Positions 22,853-22,944 of a stretch of DNA of 22,944 nucleotides are shown here, one piece after another (the first letter of the stretch is position 1; the number at the start of each line of letters is the position of its first letter). This DNA is from Candidatus Oleimmundimicrobium americanum (GTDB taxonomy: Bacteria; Actinomycetota; Aquicultoria; UBA3085; Oleimmundimicrobiaceae): positions 1 to 22,944 of the forward strand of contig DFBH01000061.1 of NCBI GenBank assembly GCA_002366545.1, written 5' to 3'. The position numbers were made by a program, and so were the translations under genes. Under the pieces are notes generated by a model that did not search any database, was not told the origin of the DNA, and saw only the letters and a program-made list of their open reading frames with translations.

Positions 22853-22944
22853 TATATTTAGCACTATAAATCACCGGTGTGCGCGTTTAAAGCGAAGCAA
22901 TTTGAAAAAGTTTAATAATTGATTTGTTCATTTTCTTACTCGCC

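Overview
The window is AT-rich bacterial DNA holding 19 protein genes, all on the + strand. It has no visible tRNA, rRNA, CRISPR array or complete insertion sequence. The second half (tlyA, nadK, recN, steA, steB, pyrG, Nudix, xerD) follows an order well known from Actinomycetota; steA, the steB/mctB family and DUF3866 are typical of that phylum. The first half (efp, accB, accC, asp23, nusB, xseB, ispA, dxs, tlyA) follows the order of Bacillus and Clostridia. Low G+C plus this hybrid order suggests a deep-branching, low-GC actinobacterial lineage or a close Terrabacteria relative. This placement is inference from gene content, not a phylogeny.

Layout: 1-332 is non-coding, with low-complexity DNA and a small palindromic repeat. 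efp follows at 333-890. From 954 to 21032 runs one almost gap-free block of 17 genes, with no gap above about 35 nt and several stop/start overlaps. In order: a carboxyltransferase fused to a complete biotin carrier protein, then biotin carboxylase accC; Asp23; nusB; xseB; ispA and dxs (isoprenoid precursors); tlyA (rRNA methylation); nadK; recN (break repair); a membrane-anchored degenerate LytM/M23-like protein; steA and steB (actinobacterial cell-separation factors); a family-2 glycosyltransferase and a short MraY/WecA-like membrane transferase; pyrG; a PepT-like M20 peptidase; a DUF3866 protein; a Nudix hydrolase; and xerD. A 614-nt non-coding stretch (21033-21646) holds several repeats and hairpins. 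deoB (21647-22831) follows and ends in an intrinsic terminator.

Functional themes are biotin-dependent carboxylation, isoprenoid and lipid-carrier supply (ispA, dxs, the GT4-like transferase), cell-envelope building and daughter-cell separation (LytM-like, SteA, SteB, GT2), and nucleotide and DNA maintenance (nadK, recN, pyrG, Nudix, xerD, deoB).

Two points stand out. The carboxyltransferase/biotin-carrier fusion keeps a near-perfect Shine-Dalgarno and an in-frame ATG exactly where a free-standing AccB would begin, so one gene may make two proteins. A LytM-like protein lacking part of the zinc site lies directly before steA-steB, a good candidate partner or regulator in cell separation.
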